From assembly GCA_050287105.1 (NCBI GenBank), contig JBNKBG010000043.1, positions 1-22,351 on the forward strand: a DNA stretch of 22,351 nucleotides, written 5' to 3'. The notes under the pieces are model-generated. The model saw nothing but the letters and a program-made list of their open reading frames with translations, was not told the origin of the DNA and did not search any database. Numbering within the stretch: the stretch's first letter is position 1; the number at the start of each line of letters is the position of its first letter. Position numbers and translations under genes: made by a program. Below are positions 1 to 7,224 of the stretch, piece by piece. This stretch comes from JAPHTQ01 sp050287105. Lineage in GTDB: Bacteria; Pseudomonadota; Gammaproteobacteria; Thiohalomonadales; Thiohalomonadaceae.

Positions 1-1684
1 ACTGGAAGGCGTCGGCGACAACCAGGAACGGGATCTTGTATTCGCCGTCCTCATCCTTGTCGTTGAGCATCATGCGCACCTGATCGGTGTTCATGCTGGA
101 GTTCCACGCCATGTTGGCCATGAAGATAAACAGGGTGTCGATGCCGTAGGGATCTTTGCGCCAGGCGTTGGTGATGGCGTTATGCATCAGGCCATGGACC
201 GACAGCGGGTGTTCCCAGGAGAAGCCCTTGTCGAGACGTACCGGTTCGCCCTTGTCGTCGACGAACAGGTCGTCCGGATCGGCGGGCCAGCCCAGTGGCA
301 TTCCGTTGAGGGGGGTGTTGGGCTTAACGTCTTCCGGCACCGTCGGCGTTTTCGGGCAGGGCGGGATCGGACGCGGGAACGGCGCCTTGTGGCGGAAGCC
401 ACCGGGGCGGTCGATGGTGCCGAGGATCGACATCAGGATCGACAGCGCACGGATGCTATGGAAACCATTGGAGTGTGCGGCCAGACCACGCATGGCGTGG
501 AACGAGACCGGGTTGCCGGTGACCGACTGGTGCTCGTTGTCCCACACATCGGTCCAGGCGATGGGCAGCTCGATCTTTTCGTCGCGGGCAACGATGCCCA
601 TCTCATGGGCCAGACGGCGGATGGTGTCAGCGGGGATGCCGGTGATGTTGGCGGCCCATTCCGGGGTGTACTGTTCGACTCGCTCCTTTAATAACTGGAA
701 CGCCGGTTTCACCGGGGTGCCGTCGGCCAGTTGGAACTCGCCCATCAGGCGCGGGTCAGCGCCGGGGGTGTGGGTGGAGATCGCTTTGTTCAGGTTGCGG
801 TCCCACCACAGTTTGTTCTGCGGATCGAAGCAGCCCTCTTCCGGCGGCACTTCGAAGCGGACGAACATGCCGTACTCTGGGCTCTCCGGGTCCATGTTCA
901 CCAGTTGCGCCGAGTTGGAGTACTGGATCAGGAAGTCGCGATCGTAGAGACCCTGTTTGATGATTTCGTGGATGAAGGCCAGCAGCAGCGCGCCGTCGGT
1001 GCCTGGCTTGATCGGTACCCACTCGTCGGCGATGGCCGAGTAGCCGGTACGTACCGGGTTGATAGAGATGAAGCGGCCGCCGTTACGCTTGAACTTGGCC
1101 AGTTCGATCTTCATCGGGTTGGAGTGATGGTCCTCGGCGGTGCCGATCATAATGAAGAGACGCGAGCGCTCCAGGTCGGGGCCACCGAACTCCCAGAAGG
1201 AGCCACCGATGGTGTAGATCATGCCCGCAGCCATATTGACCGAGCAGAAACCGCCGTGGGCGGCGTAGTTGGGTGTGCCGAAGTTCTTGGCGAAGAGACC
1301 GGTCAGCGCCTGCATCTGGTCGCGGCCGGTGAACATGGCGAACTTTTTCGGATCGGTGGCGCGGATGTGGCCCAGGCGCTCTTCCAGAATACCGAAGGCT
1401 TCGTCCCAGCTGATCGGCTCGAACTGGGCGTCGCCACGCTGCGCACCCTCTTTGCGTTTCAGCGGACGGGTCAGGCGGGCGGGGGAGTACTGTTTCATGA
1501 TCCCCGAAGAGCCCTTGGCGCAGATCACACCTTTATTAAGTGGGTGGTCCGGGTTGCCCTGGATGTAGCGCACCTCACCGTCACGCAGGTGCACGCGGAT
1601 ACCGCAGCGACAGGCGCACATGTAACAGGTGGTGTTCTTGACCTCGGTGCGACCATCGGCCAGTACTTTGGCAGTTTCACTCAT
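1..1684 (-). CDS. soeA: Sulfite dehydrogenase (quinone), molybdopterin subunit SoeA, 3' end missing
   Basis: The catalytic subunit of a membrane-bound molybdenum oxidoreductase that oxidises sulfite to sulfate in the cytoplasm, normally with SoeB (iron-sulfur) and SoeC (membrane anchor). The reading frame is open for 561 codons from the ATG at 1684 to the window edge; family members are roughly 900-1000 residues, so about the last 40% is missing. An N-terminal [4Fe-4S] motif is present: C20, C23, C27 (in TTCYMCACRCG) and C55 (in GVICAKG). The stretch GGFCSVNMAAGMIYTIGG follows, with C147 at the usual molybdenum-ligand position. There is no Tat signal, so it should be cytoplasmic. Related PsrA/PhsA polysulfide or thiosulfate reductases are exported and differ in that respect. 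The divergent aprMBA operon supports the SoeA reading. The Shine-Dalgarno before this ATG is weak. SoeB and SoeC should lie beyond the left edge, which cannot be checked here. Confidence 0.88.
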   Translation of the reverse strand, partial: MSETAKVLADGRTEVKNTTCYMCACRCGIRVHLRDGEVRYIQGNPDHPLNKGVICAKGSSGIMKQYSPARLTRPLKRKEGAQRGDAQFEPISWDEAFGILEERLGHIRATDPKKFAMFTGRDQMQALTGLFAKNFGTPNYAAHGGFCSVNMAAGMIYTIGGSFWEFGGPDLERSRLFIMIGTAEDHHSNPMKIELAKFKRNGGRFISINPVRTGYSAIADEWVPIKPGTDGALLLAFIHEIIKQGLYDRDFLIQYSNSAQLVNMDPESPEYGMFVRFEVPPEEGCFDPQNKLWWDRNLNKAISTHTPGADPRLMGEFQLADGTPVKPAFQLLKERVEQYTPEWAANITGIPADTIRRLAHEMGIVARDEKIELPIAWTDVWDNEHQSVTGNPVSFHAMRGLAAHSNGFHSIRALSILMSILGTIDRPGGFRHKAPFPRPIPPCPKTPTVPEDVKPNTPLNGMPLGWPADPDDLFVDDKGEPVRLDKGFSWEHPLSVHGLMHNAITNAWRKDPYGIDTLFIFMANMAWNSSMNTDQVRMMLNDKDEDGEYKIPFLVVADAFQ

Positions 1685-1720
1685 TAGATATCTGCTCGTT
1701 GTTTTGTTAGGACAGAAAAG

Positions 1721-1760
1721 CCGGGGAGGGGAGCAACCTGGAGGTTACCCCTCTCCCCGG
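1721..1760 (-). promoter_or_regulatory. GC-rich hairpin in the soeA leader
   Basis: An inverted repeat begins with CCGGGGAG and closes with CTCCCCGG. The inner arms AACC and GGTT bracket a TGGA loop, with one small bulge. In the soeA transcript it lies 37 bases before the start codon and is followed by CTTTTC, so it could act as an attenuator or a stability element. The U-run is too short for a convincing terminator. Confidence 0.5.
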
Positions 1761-1820
1761 CCATAAAGTCATACTATTTGAATATGCTAATATACCATCC
1801 TTGTCTGGATCCTTTCCAGA

Positions 1821-1834
1821 TTGATCCAGGTCAA
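1821..1834. promoter_or_regulatory. FNR/DNR-type binding site between soeA and aprM
   Basis: TTGATCCAGGTCAA matches the Crp/FNR-family pattern TTGAT-N4-ATCAA or TTGAC-N4-GTCAA, with nine of the ten half-site bases palindromic. Towards soeA, a candidate -10 (TATATT, minus strand 1794-1789) lies about 36 bases from the site centre, a little beyond the spacing of a classical class II activator. Towards aprM no well-spaced -10 is evident. Which family member binds (FNR, DNR or FixK-like) cannot be told from the site. Confidence 0.55.
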
Positions 1835-2036
1835 TTTTGACGATTCGTTTATAGAACTTTTCTACCAACTTATAGATAGCGGTTATCTACTATACCAGTA
1901 GTGACGTATCCGACTGTTTTTGTATGACTTTCCTTAAGTATCAATTACATAAAGCGTCTCTATACTGGTAAAAGATAGTTCTATTCTTGCCCCCCTGTAT
2001 TAGTGCTAAGGTTGTCTGCTCGAAAAAGTTGATGGC

Positions 2037-2248
2037 CTGCATTTATGCAGTCGCCACGCCTGCCGAGTGAGACGTGAAGCCAGGAAAAAGACAATTTTTG
2101 AATTGTCCGCACCGGCCGAGCGAGAGGATACACGGCAGGCCAAGAGTACGAAGACTTCGAGTTGGATGAGATGGCAGGGTACCGGTTTTTACCAAAACGG
2201 GTGCCTGCTATTAACCCCACTAATCAAGTCACAAAGATTGCTGATTAG
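2037..2248 (+). promoter_or_regulatory. Structured leader upstream of aprM
   Basis: Several perfect or near-perfect inverted repeats are packed here. CTGCAT/ATGCAG lies at 2037-2050. GCCTGCCG at 2058-2065 can pair with CGGCAGGC at 2133-2140. GACAATT/AATTGTC with a 4-base loop lies at 2090-2107, and CGAAG/CTTCG at 2149-2159. An imperfect long hairpin with outer arms GCAGG/CCTGC and inner GTTTT/AAAAC spans 2174-2209. CTAATCA/TGATTAG spans 2220-2248. The 8-bp pair closes a multibranched fold around the 2090 hairpin. It matches no riboswitch class I know. Whether it is transcribed is inferred. Confidence 0.4.
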
Positions 2249-2308
2249 CGAAGTCTAATTCAGGTCATTATCATTCACGGCGACAACAATTTCTCAGGAG
2301 AGGAGACG

Positions 2309-3145
2309 ATGATTAGTACAAATCCTTTTAGCGAACTTTCCGGATTCATTTCACCGATGGCCATGCAGGTTTACATCATTGTGATGTTTGTGATGGTTAT
2401 TGGTGGAACGATCCTCGATACACTTCACAAGAAAAGTGCCAAGTACTTCTTTGAGAATGCTAAAAAAGCAGAAAAGAGTGCAAAGCGCAGCGTTAGCGGT
2501 GGCCAAAAGGTAGGTCTTGCCATCTCTACCGTAGCCAGTGAAGTTCTGACATCGTCCGAGTTTAACAACCCGCAGCGTCGTCTTTCTCACCTCATGACCA
2601 TGTACGGCTTCATCACCTTCGTTGTCTCCTCGGTCGTGCTGATCTTCATGCATCCGACCTCGGCAGCAGCAGGTATCTGGCCGATGTTGTGGCACCTGGG
2701 TGCTGCACTGCTGGCAGTGGGTGGCTACTGGTTCTTCTTCTTCATCCGCGTCGACGTCTCTTCCGAGGGCAAGACCTGGTACAAACTGGCTCAGGCTGAC
2801 ATCTTCATCGTAGGTTTGCTGTCCACTTCAACCTTCGGTCTGCTGTGGTCTGCGACTCAGGGCAGCACTCTTGGCTGGATCTTCTTTGCTCTGTTCCTGC
2901 TCTCCAGCACCATTCTGTTCAGCACCGTGCTGTGGTCCAAGTTTGCCCACATGTTCTTCAAGCCCGCCGCGGCTTACCAGAAGAAGATCACCAAGGCCGA
3001 CGGTTCTCAGGAGAACCTGCCTGATTTGGGTGAGCTGACCGACCCTGCTCTGCAGGCACGCTATCCGGATATCCCGGAGTACATGGGTACCAATCCGCCG
3101 TACATGGGTTTTGGCATCAAGCGTGAAAAGCCGCGTCACTACTGA
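2309..3145 (+). CDS. aprM: AprM, membrane electron-transfer partner of APS reductase
   Basis: First gene of the APS reductase operon. AprM is an integral membrane protein thought to link cytoplasmic AprBA with the quinone pool in sulfur oxidisers that lack QmoABC. The 278-residue protein has about five membrane segments near residues 17-37, 98-114, 125-146, 164-182 and 188-209. A polar cytoplasmic-looking stretch lies at 38-93 and a hydrophilic tail runs from about 220 to 278. Histidines at or near membrane borders (H94, H115, H129, H214) could hold haem, but no haem motif proves this. The start is set by AGGAGAGGAG a few bases upstream. aprB follows after 32 bases with a nearly identical ribosome site. 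The role is taken mainly from the family's constant place before aprBA. Confidence 0.88.
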   Translation: MISTNPFSELSGFISPMAMQVYIIVMFVMVIGGTILDTLHKKSAKYFFENAKKAEKSAKRSVSGGQKVGLAISTVASEVLTSSEFNNPQRRLSHLMTMYGFITFVVSSVVLIFMHPTSAAAGIWPMLWHLGAALLAVGGYWFFFFIRVDVSSEGKTWYKLAQADIFIVGLLSTSTFGLLWSATQGSTLGWIFFALFLLSSTILFSTVLWSKFAHMFFKPAAAYQKKITKADGSQENLPDLGELTDPALQARYPDIPEYMGTNPPYMGFGIKREKPRHY

Positions 3146-3177
3146 GTCGTTTCAACAGAATTTAGGAGAGGACTAAA

Positions 3178-3660
3178 ATGCCAACATTCGTATATATGAC
3201 ACGTTGTGACGGCTGTGGACACTGTGTAGATATCTGCCCGTCAGACATCATGCACATCGACACGACCTACCGCCGTGCCTACAACATTGAACCGAACATG
3301 TGCTGGGAGTGTTACTCCTGCGTTAAAGCCTGCCCCCACCACGCGATTGACGTGCGTGGCTATGCGGACTTCGCTCCGCTGGGCCACTCCGTACGGGTTA
3401 TCCGTGACGAAGAGAAGGGCGTTATCGCCTGGCGCATCAAGTCTCGCAACGGTGAGACCGACCTGAACCTGCTGGCTCCAATCACCACCAAGCCCTGGGG
3501 TAAGGAAATTCCGCAACTGAAAGGCGTTTCCGCACCGAGCAAAGACATGCGTGACAGCCAGCTTCTGTACAACGAGCCGAAGTACATCCGCATGGATGAT
3601 GGTGGACTCCACACTCTGGAATCCAATGGCCTGAAACTGAAAGCAGGGGTTTACTACTAA
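3178..3660 (+). CDS. aprB: Adenylylsulfate reductase beta subunit
   Basis: The iron-sulfur subunit of APS reductase passes electrons between the FAD of AprA and the membrane partner. Two ferredoxin-type [4Fe-4S] motifs are visible: C10-x2-C13-x2-C16-x3-C20-P in RCDGCGHCVDICP, and C42-x2-C45-x2-C48-x3-C52-P in MCWECYSCVKACP. The C-terminal part (about 60-160) lacks cysteine and forms the arm that in known structures wraps around AprA. The length of 160 residues is typical. AGGAGAGGA lies just upstream. The stop codon overlaps the aprA start in TAATG, which implies translational coupling and equal subunit output. Confidence 0.97.
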   Translation: MPTFVYMTRCDGCGHCVDICPSDIMHIDTTYRRAYNIEPNMCWECYSCVKACPHHAIDVRGYADFAPLGHSVRVIRDEEKGVIAWRIKSRNGETDLNLLAPITTKPWGKEIPQLKGVSAPSKDMRDSQLLYNEPKYIRMDDGGLHTLESNGLKLKAGVYY

Positions 3661-5522
3661 TGGCTAAAACTATCGTAGAAGACAATATTGATATCCTGGT
3701 TGCAGGTGCTGGCCTTGGTGGTACAGGTGCTGCGTGGGAGGCCCGTTTCTGGGGTCAGGACAAGAAGATCGTTATCGCTGAGAAAGCCAACATCGACCGT
3801 TCCGGTGCTGTTGCTCAGGGCCTGTATGCGATCAACTGCTACATGGGTACCCGTTTCGGTGAGAACAATCCTGAAGACCATGTGCGTTATGCGCGTATGG
3901 ACCTGATGGGTATGGTTCGCGAAGACCTGCTGTTCGACATGGCTCGCCACGTTGACTCGGCTGTTCACCAGTTCGAAGAGTGGGGCATGCCGATCATGCG
4001 TAACCCGAAGACCGGCGCATACCTGCGCGAAGGTCGCTGGCAGATCATGATCCACGGTGAATCCTACAAACCGCTTGTAGCTGAAGCTGCCAAGAAATCG
4101 GCTGACAAGGTTTACAACCGTATCTGCGTTACCCACCTGCTGATGGATGATGCCAAAGAGAACCGCGTAGCCGGTGCTGTTGGTTTCAACGTCCGTACTG
4201 GTGATTACCACGTATTCAAGTCCAAGACAGTTATCGTCGGTGCCGGCGGTGCGTCCAACATCTTCAAGCCGCGTTCTGTTGGTGAAGGTGCGGGCCGCGT
4301 ATGGTATGCGCCCTGGTCATCGGGTTCAGCTTACGGTCTGATGATCGAAGCTGGTGCGAAAATGACCCAGATGGAAAACCGTATCGTACTGGCCCGTTTC
4401 AAAGACGGTTACGGTCCGGTTGGTGCGTACTTCCTCCACCTCAAGACCTACACTCAGAACTGTAACGGTGAAGAGTATGAGTCAAAGTGGTTCCCGGCTC
4501 TGACCGAAATGGTTGGTAAAGAGTACCTGGATACCGAAGGTCAGCATCTGTCCCACAAGCCGATTCCGACCTGCCTGCGTAACCATGCATTTATCTCTGA
4601 GGTAAATGCCGGTCGTGGTCCTATCCACATGGTTACCATGGAAGCGTTCCAGGATCCGCACCTCGAAGAGATTGGCTGGCACAACTTCCTGGGTATGACT
4701 GTTGGTCAGGCCGTTCTGTGGGCCGCCACCGACGTTAACCCGAAGTATGAGAACCCGGAACTGACAACCTCTGAGCCTTACGTTATGGGTTCACACGCAA
4801 CCGGTTGTGGCGCATGGTGTTCTGGTCCGGAAGATCTCTCTCCTGAAGAGTACTTCTGGGGCTATAACCGTATGACCACTGTTGAAGGTCTGTTCGGTGC
4901 CGGTGACGCCGTTGGTGGTACACCGCACGCTTTCTCATCCGGCTCCTTCACCGAAGGTCGCCTGGCTGCCAAAGCTGCCTGCAAATACATCGACGACGGC
5001 AAGGCCGAAGGTATCCGTGTATCCCAGGAGCAGATCGAGCGTCGCAAGGCCGAGATCTACAAGCCGATGGAGCACTACAAGGTTTACCGCAATGAAATCG
5101 TTGCTGGTAGCGTTAACCCCAACTACATCAACCCACGTCAGGGTCTTGACCGTCTGCAGAAGCTGATGGACGAGTACTGTGGTGGTGTTACGGTTAACTA
5201 CATGACCAACGAGAAGCTGCTGCACATCGGTCTGAAGAAGATGGCAGTCCTTGAAGAGGATCTGGAGAAAGTAGCCGCGGAGAATATCCACGAGCTGCTG
5301 CGTGCATGGGAACTGAAGCATCGTCACCGCGCTGCTGAAGCTGTATTCCAGCACACTCTGTTCCGCAAGGAGACCCGTTGGCCGGGTTACTACTACCGTG
5401 GTGATGCCATGAAACTGAACGATGACGAGTGGCACGTACTGACCGTCTCACGTCGTGATCCGAAGACTGGCGAGTACACCATGGAAAAGGCTCCTCTCTA
5501 CCACATCGTGGAAGATAAGTGA
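3660..5522 (+). CDS. aprA: Adenylylsulfate reductase alpha subunit
   Basis: The FAD-containing catalytic subunit of cytoplasmic APS reductase. In sulfur oxidisers it runs in the direction sulfite plus AMP to APS, after which ATP sulfurylase or another enzyme releases sulfate. The N terminus has the dinucleotide motif G16-x-G18-x-x-G21 in VAGAGLGGTGAA, followed by IDRSGAVAQGLYAINCYMG, a block typical of AprA. A further conserved block, GSHATGCGAWCSGPED, lies near residue 380. The length of 620 residues is normal. Codon use favours CGT, GGT and AAC much more than in the neighbouring operons, consistent with heavy expression. The start is fixed by the one-base overlap with aprB. No sat (ATP sulfurylase) or qmo gene is linked within this window. 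The gene ends at a set of strong hairpins. Confidence 0.97.
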   Translation: MAKTIVEDNIDILVAGAGLGGTGAAWEARFWGQDKKIVIAEKANIDRSGAVAQGLYAINCYMGTRFGENNPEDHVRYARMDLMGMVREDLLFDMARHVDSAVHQFEEWGMPIMRNPKTGAYLREGRWQIMIHGESYKPLVAEAAKKSADKVYNRICVTHLLMDDAKENRVAGAVGFNVRTGDYHVFKSKTVIVGAGGASNIFKPRSVGEGAGRVWYAPWSSGSAYGLMIEAGAKMTQMENRIVLARFKDGYGPVGAYFLHLKTYTQNCNGEEYESKWFPALTEMVGKEYLDTEGQHLSHKPIPTCLRNHAFISEVNAGRGPIHMVTMEAFQDPHLEEIGWHNFLGMTVGQAVLWAATDVNPKYENPELTTSEPYVMGSHATGCGAWCSGPEDLSPEEYFWGYNRMTTVEGLFGAGDAVGGTPHAFSSGSFTEGRLAAKAACKYIDDGKAEGIRVSQEQIERRKAEIYKPMEHYKVYRNEIVAGSVNPNYINPRQGLDRLQKLMDEYCGGVTVNYMTNEKLLHIGLKKMAVLEEDLEKVAAENIHELLRAWELKHRHRAAEAVFQHTLFRKETRWPGYYYRGDAMKLNDDEWHVLTVSRRDPKTGEYTMEKAPLYHIVEDK

Positions 5523-5566
5523 GTCATTGCCAATGACACTCGGGAGGCGTGCCTGGCACGCCTCCC
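5523..5566 (+). repeat. Two strong hairpins directly after aprA
   Basis: GTCATTG/CAATGAC with a single-base centre lies at 5523-5537, starting right after the stop codon. GGGAGGCGTGCC at 5542-5553 is matched perfectly by GGCACGCCTCCC at 5555-5566. Neither has its own U-run. They sit before the true terminator and could protect the 3' end of an abundant mRNA. Confidence 0.65.
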
Positions 5567-5574
5567 CGGGTGAC

Positions 5575-5609
5575 ACAAAAAAGATCAACATTCCTGTTGG
5601 TCTTTTTTT
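5575..5609 (+). terminator. Rho-independent terminator of the apr operon
   Basis: AAAAAAGATCAACA and TGTTGGTCTTTTTT form a 14-bp stem (one G-U pair) around TTCC, ending in a T-run. The A-run on the other side makes it potentially bidirectional. Confidence 0.9.
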
Positions 5610-5692
5610 GTTTAAAGGTTACTGTCGTATCATTGACATCGAATCAGACGGAATGAGTAAACACTAACCCATTTAAATTCAGAGAGTTATTC

Positions 5693-6043
5693 ATGAACAT
5701 AATTGATAAAACAGATGAGGAACTTCTGGAACTCGGTATTCCCTGGTGGGAAGATCTGATCAAATATTCTAACAGTGGGCAGTACGGAAAATTCATCCGC
5801 AACTTTTCCTACGACTTGCTCCTGGGTCTTAATGAAGTAGAGGTGGGCAAGCAGTTTGCCAAAAGCGAACTGACCCGTAGCCTTGATCCCAATTACGATT
5901 TTCTGGGTTTTATCCGACGTGGCGAACACGTTTCCTTCCTGTTCCGGGTTCGTAGTACCAAGAAATCTGGCGAATGGTTGGGTCGAATGGTCATCGGTTA
6001 TGAACGAGGTGAAGTAAAGATCTTCGCCGCATCAATTTTCTGA
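5693..6043 (+). CDS. Conserved-looking protein of unknown function, 116 aa
   Basis: I do not recognise this protein. It is soluble, with no signal peptide, membrane segment or cysteine. It is mixed in charge and rich in aromatic residues (GIPWWEDLIKYS near residue 16, and FLGFIRRGEHVSFLFRVRS near 70-90). The C-terminal half alternates hydrophobic and polar residues, as in a small beta-rich domain. It is followed after 6 bases by the FKBP gene, so the two are almost certainly cotranslated. It lies about 85 bases beyond the apr terminator, with TTGACA at 5633-5638 as a possible -35. The ribosome site is modest (AGAGAG). Its position suggests a link to APS reductase assembly or folding, but that is inference from location only. 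Confidence 0.75.
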   Translation: MNIIDKTDEELLELGIPWWEDLIKYSNSGQYGKFIRNFSYDLLLGLNEVEVGKQFAKSELTRSLDPNYDFLGFIRRGEHVSFLFRVRSTKKSGEWLGRMVIGYERGEVKIFAASIF

Positions 6044-6049
6044 GTAGCT

Positions 6050-6565
6050 ATGAGCGAAACTATACAAGACAACAAATTTGTCGAACTCAACTACGAGGTC
6101 GTCGATAAAAAGACGGGGCAGGTGCTGTCGACAGTCGAATTTCCCCTGAGCTACGTGCATGGTGCTGGACAGGTGCTGGCAACTCAGGTGACCGACGATC
6201 TCGCAGGTCGTTCGCAGGGTGAGGTCATCGAAGTTCCGATCGACGGTAATCTGATCTACGGCCCGCGTGACGAGAATCTGGTGTTTACCGACAACATCGA
6301 AAATGTCCCGGAAGAGTACCGCGAAGTCGGCATGAAAATTCTGACGGAAAACGAGAAAGGTGAGACTAAAGAGTTCATCGTCACTCGTTTGGATGACAAA
6401 ACCCTGACCGTCGATGGCAACAACCCACTCTCAGGTCGGGATCTGATCTTCAAGCTGAAAATCCTTACCGTGCGGGATGCAACGCCTGAAGAGATCGAGG
6501 CCGGTACTAAAGTGATTGATGGGCCGGATATCGATATTGACCCCGATCGGATTGTGCCGATCTAA
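6050..6565 (+). CDS. SlyD-like FKBP-type peptidyl-prolyl isomerase
   Basis: A cytoplasmic prolyl isomerase/chaperone of the SlyD branch. The pattern is typical: an N-terminal FKBP strand region (FVELNYEVVDKKTGQVLSTV), an inserted chaperone flap in the middle (about residues 70-125), and a return to the FKBP core at TVDGNNPLSGRDLIFKLKIL, followed by VRDATPEEIEAG. In SlyD the matching block is close to VDGNHPLAG. The C terminus ends in an acidic, Asp- and Ile-rich tail and lacks the His-rich metal-binding tail of E. coli SlyD, so a nickel-delivery role is not supported. At 171 residues it is slightly shorter than SlyD. It is coupled to the unknown upstream gene and ends 3 bases before the convergent gene, with no terminator between them. 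A folding role for apr or soe proteins is plausible but unproven. Confidence 0.85.
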   Translation: MSETIQDNKFVELNYEVVDKKTGQVLSTVEFPLSYVHGAGQVLATQVTDDLAGRSQGEVIEVPIDGNLIYGPRDENLVFTDNIENVPEEYREVGMKILTENEKGETKEFIVTRLDDKTLTVDGNNPLSGRDLIFKLKILTVRDATPEEIEAGTKVIDGPDIDIDPDRIVPI

Positions 6566-6568
6566 CAC

Positions 6569-7207
6569 TCAGTATGGGGCACCGACCATCCTGTCCGACA
6601 TCAGGATGCCAACGTAGGGCGCGTAGGTTAGTACCGCACCCTGCGCCGGGCCCAGGTTGTTAAAGGCATTGATAACCTGTATCTGGAGTGCTTCACTCTT
6701 CGGATCGGACTGAAGCGCTTCCAGGGCAGCCATAATCTCCGTGGTCTCTTCGCTATTCAGATGTTGCTTAAGCATCTGGATAGACTCCTCAATCCTGGCT
6801 GGATTGAGATCTTTCCTGACCTTCAACGGTTGTTCCATGTGGGGATCGGCAAAGGCAGGCGGTTCGTCGTAGACATTCGCGCCAGGCCCCGTCGAGGGAG
6901 TGACCGACTTGAGTCCGGCAAAGGCCTGGTACTCTTCCAGCGCTCTCTGCTTCAAGGCGACCACAAAGGCATTGAACGTCTGGGCGTTTGGTTTTCCCAA
7001 ATAGAGTGAGAGAAGGGTTTCACCATTTACCCGGCTGGTGAAGTTCAGCGCCGAGCTGGTGATGACGGGTTCCGGATTCAGTACGGTAAGCATCACGCTA
7101 ATCGTCTCTTCATCCTTGAATGGTGCCTTACTTCGAAGTCTGACGTGATCGTCAACGATCTCGAATTCCCGAGTCCCTTTGAACAGATGTTTTTGTGTGA
7201 GTTTCAT
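6569..7207 (-). CDS. Protein of unknown function, 212 aa, last gene of a four-gene operon
   Basis: I do not recognise a family. The N-terminal 70 residues look like beta strands (KGTREFEIVDDHVRLRSKAPFK). They are followed by a helix (AFVVALKQRALEEYQAFAG), a Pro/Gly linker near 105-125 (TPSTGPGANVYDEPPAFADP), and a helical stretch with LNPARIEESIQMLKQHLNSE and a repeat-like LEALQSDPKSEALQIQ. The C terminus is hydrophobic (AVLTYAPYVGILMSDR). It has no signal peptide and no cysteine. The gene lies 17 bases after the 105-aa gene and shares its direction. The domain order could suit a membrane-peripheral adaptor, but this is a guess. Confidence 0.75.
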   Translation of the reverse strand: MKLTQKHLFKGTREFEIVDDHVRLRSKAPFKDEETISVMLTVLNPEPVITSSALNFTSRVNGETLLSLYLGKPNAQTFNAFVVALKQRALEEYQAFAGLKSVTPSTGPGANVYDEPPAFADPHMEQPLKVRKDLNPARIEESIQMLKQHLNSEETTEIMAALEALQSDPKSEALQIQVINAFNNLGPAQGAVLTYAPYVGILMSDRMVGAPY

Positions 7208-7224
7208 AGCGACTGTGGACTCTT

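Larger units (their letters stand above)
1685..2308. other. Divergent soeA/aprM control region, no gene
   Basis: These 624 bases hold no convincing coding sequence. The left half (about 1765-1985) is AT-rich and carries an FNR/DNR-type site and several short dyads: TCTGGA/TCCAGA at 1804-1820, overlapping CTGGATC/GATCCAG at 1805-1829, and TACCAGTA/TACTGGTA at 1893-1970. The right half (2030-2250) is richer in GC and full of inverted repeats, as expected of a structured leader for the apr transcript. A strong Shine-Dalgarno, AGGAGAGGA, precedes aprM. I could not fix either transcription start by eye. Confidence 0.8.

Noticed and set aside
731..1687. 318-residue open frame on the plus strand, and shorter ones near it
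   Set aside because: Antisense shadow of soeA. The minus frame carries clear molybdopterin-enzyme motifs, while these frames have no recognisable domain and read as GC-rich antisense translation.
2032..2070. 12-codon frame that could be a leader peptide
   Set aside because: It has no good ribosome site and no biased residue run that would suggest attenuation.
2067..2258. 63-residue plus-strand frame before aprM
   Set aside because: It starts at a GTG without a ribosome site, runs through several hairpins and has a peptide with no protein-like pattern. A leader RNA explains it better.
2032..2260. Cobalamin-riboswitch-like words (GAAGCCAGGA near 2077)
   Set aside because: The full B12 box and the other conserved blocks of that class are absent, and aprM is not a B12-related gene.
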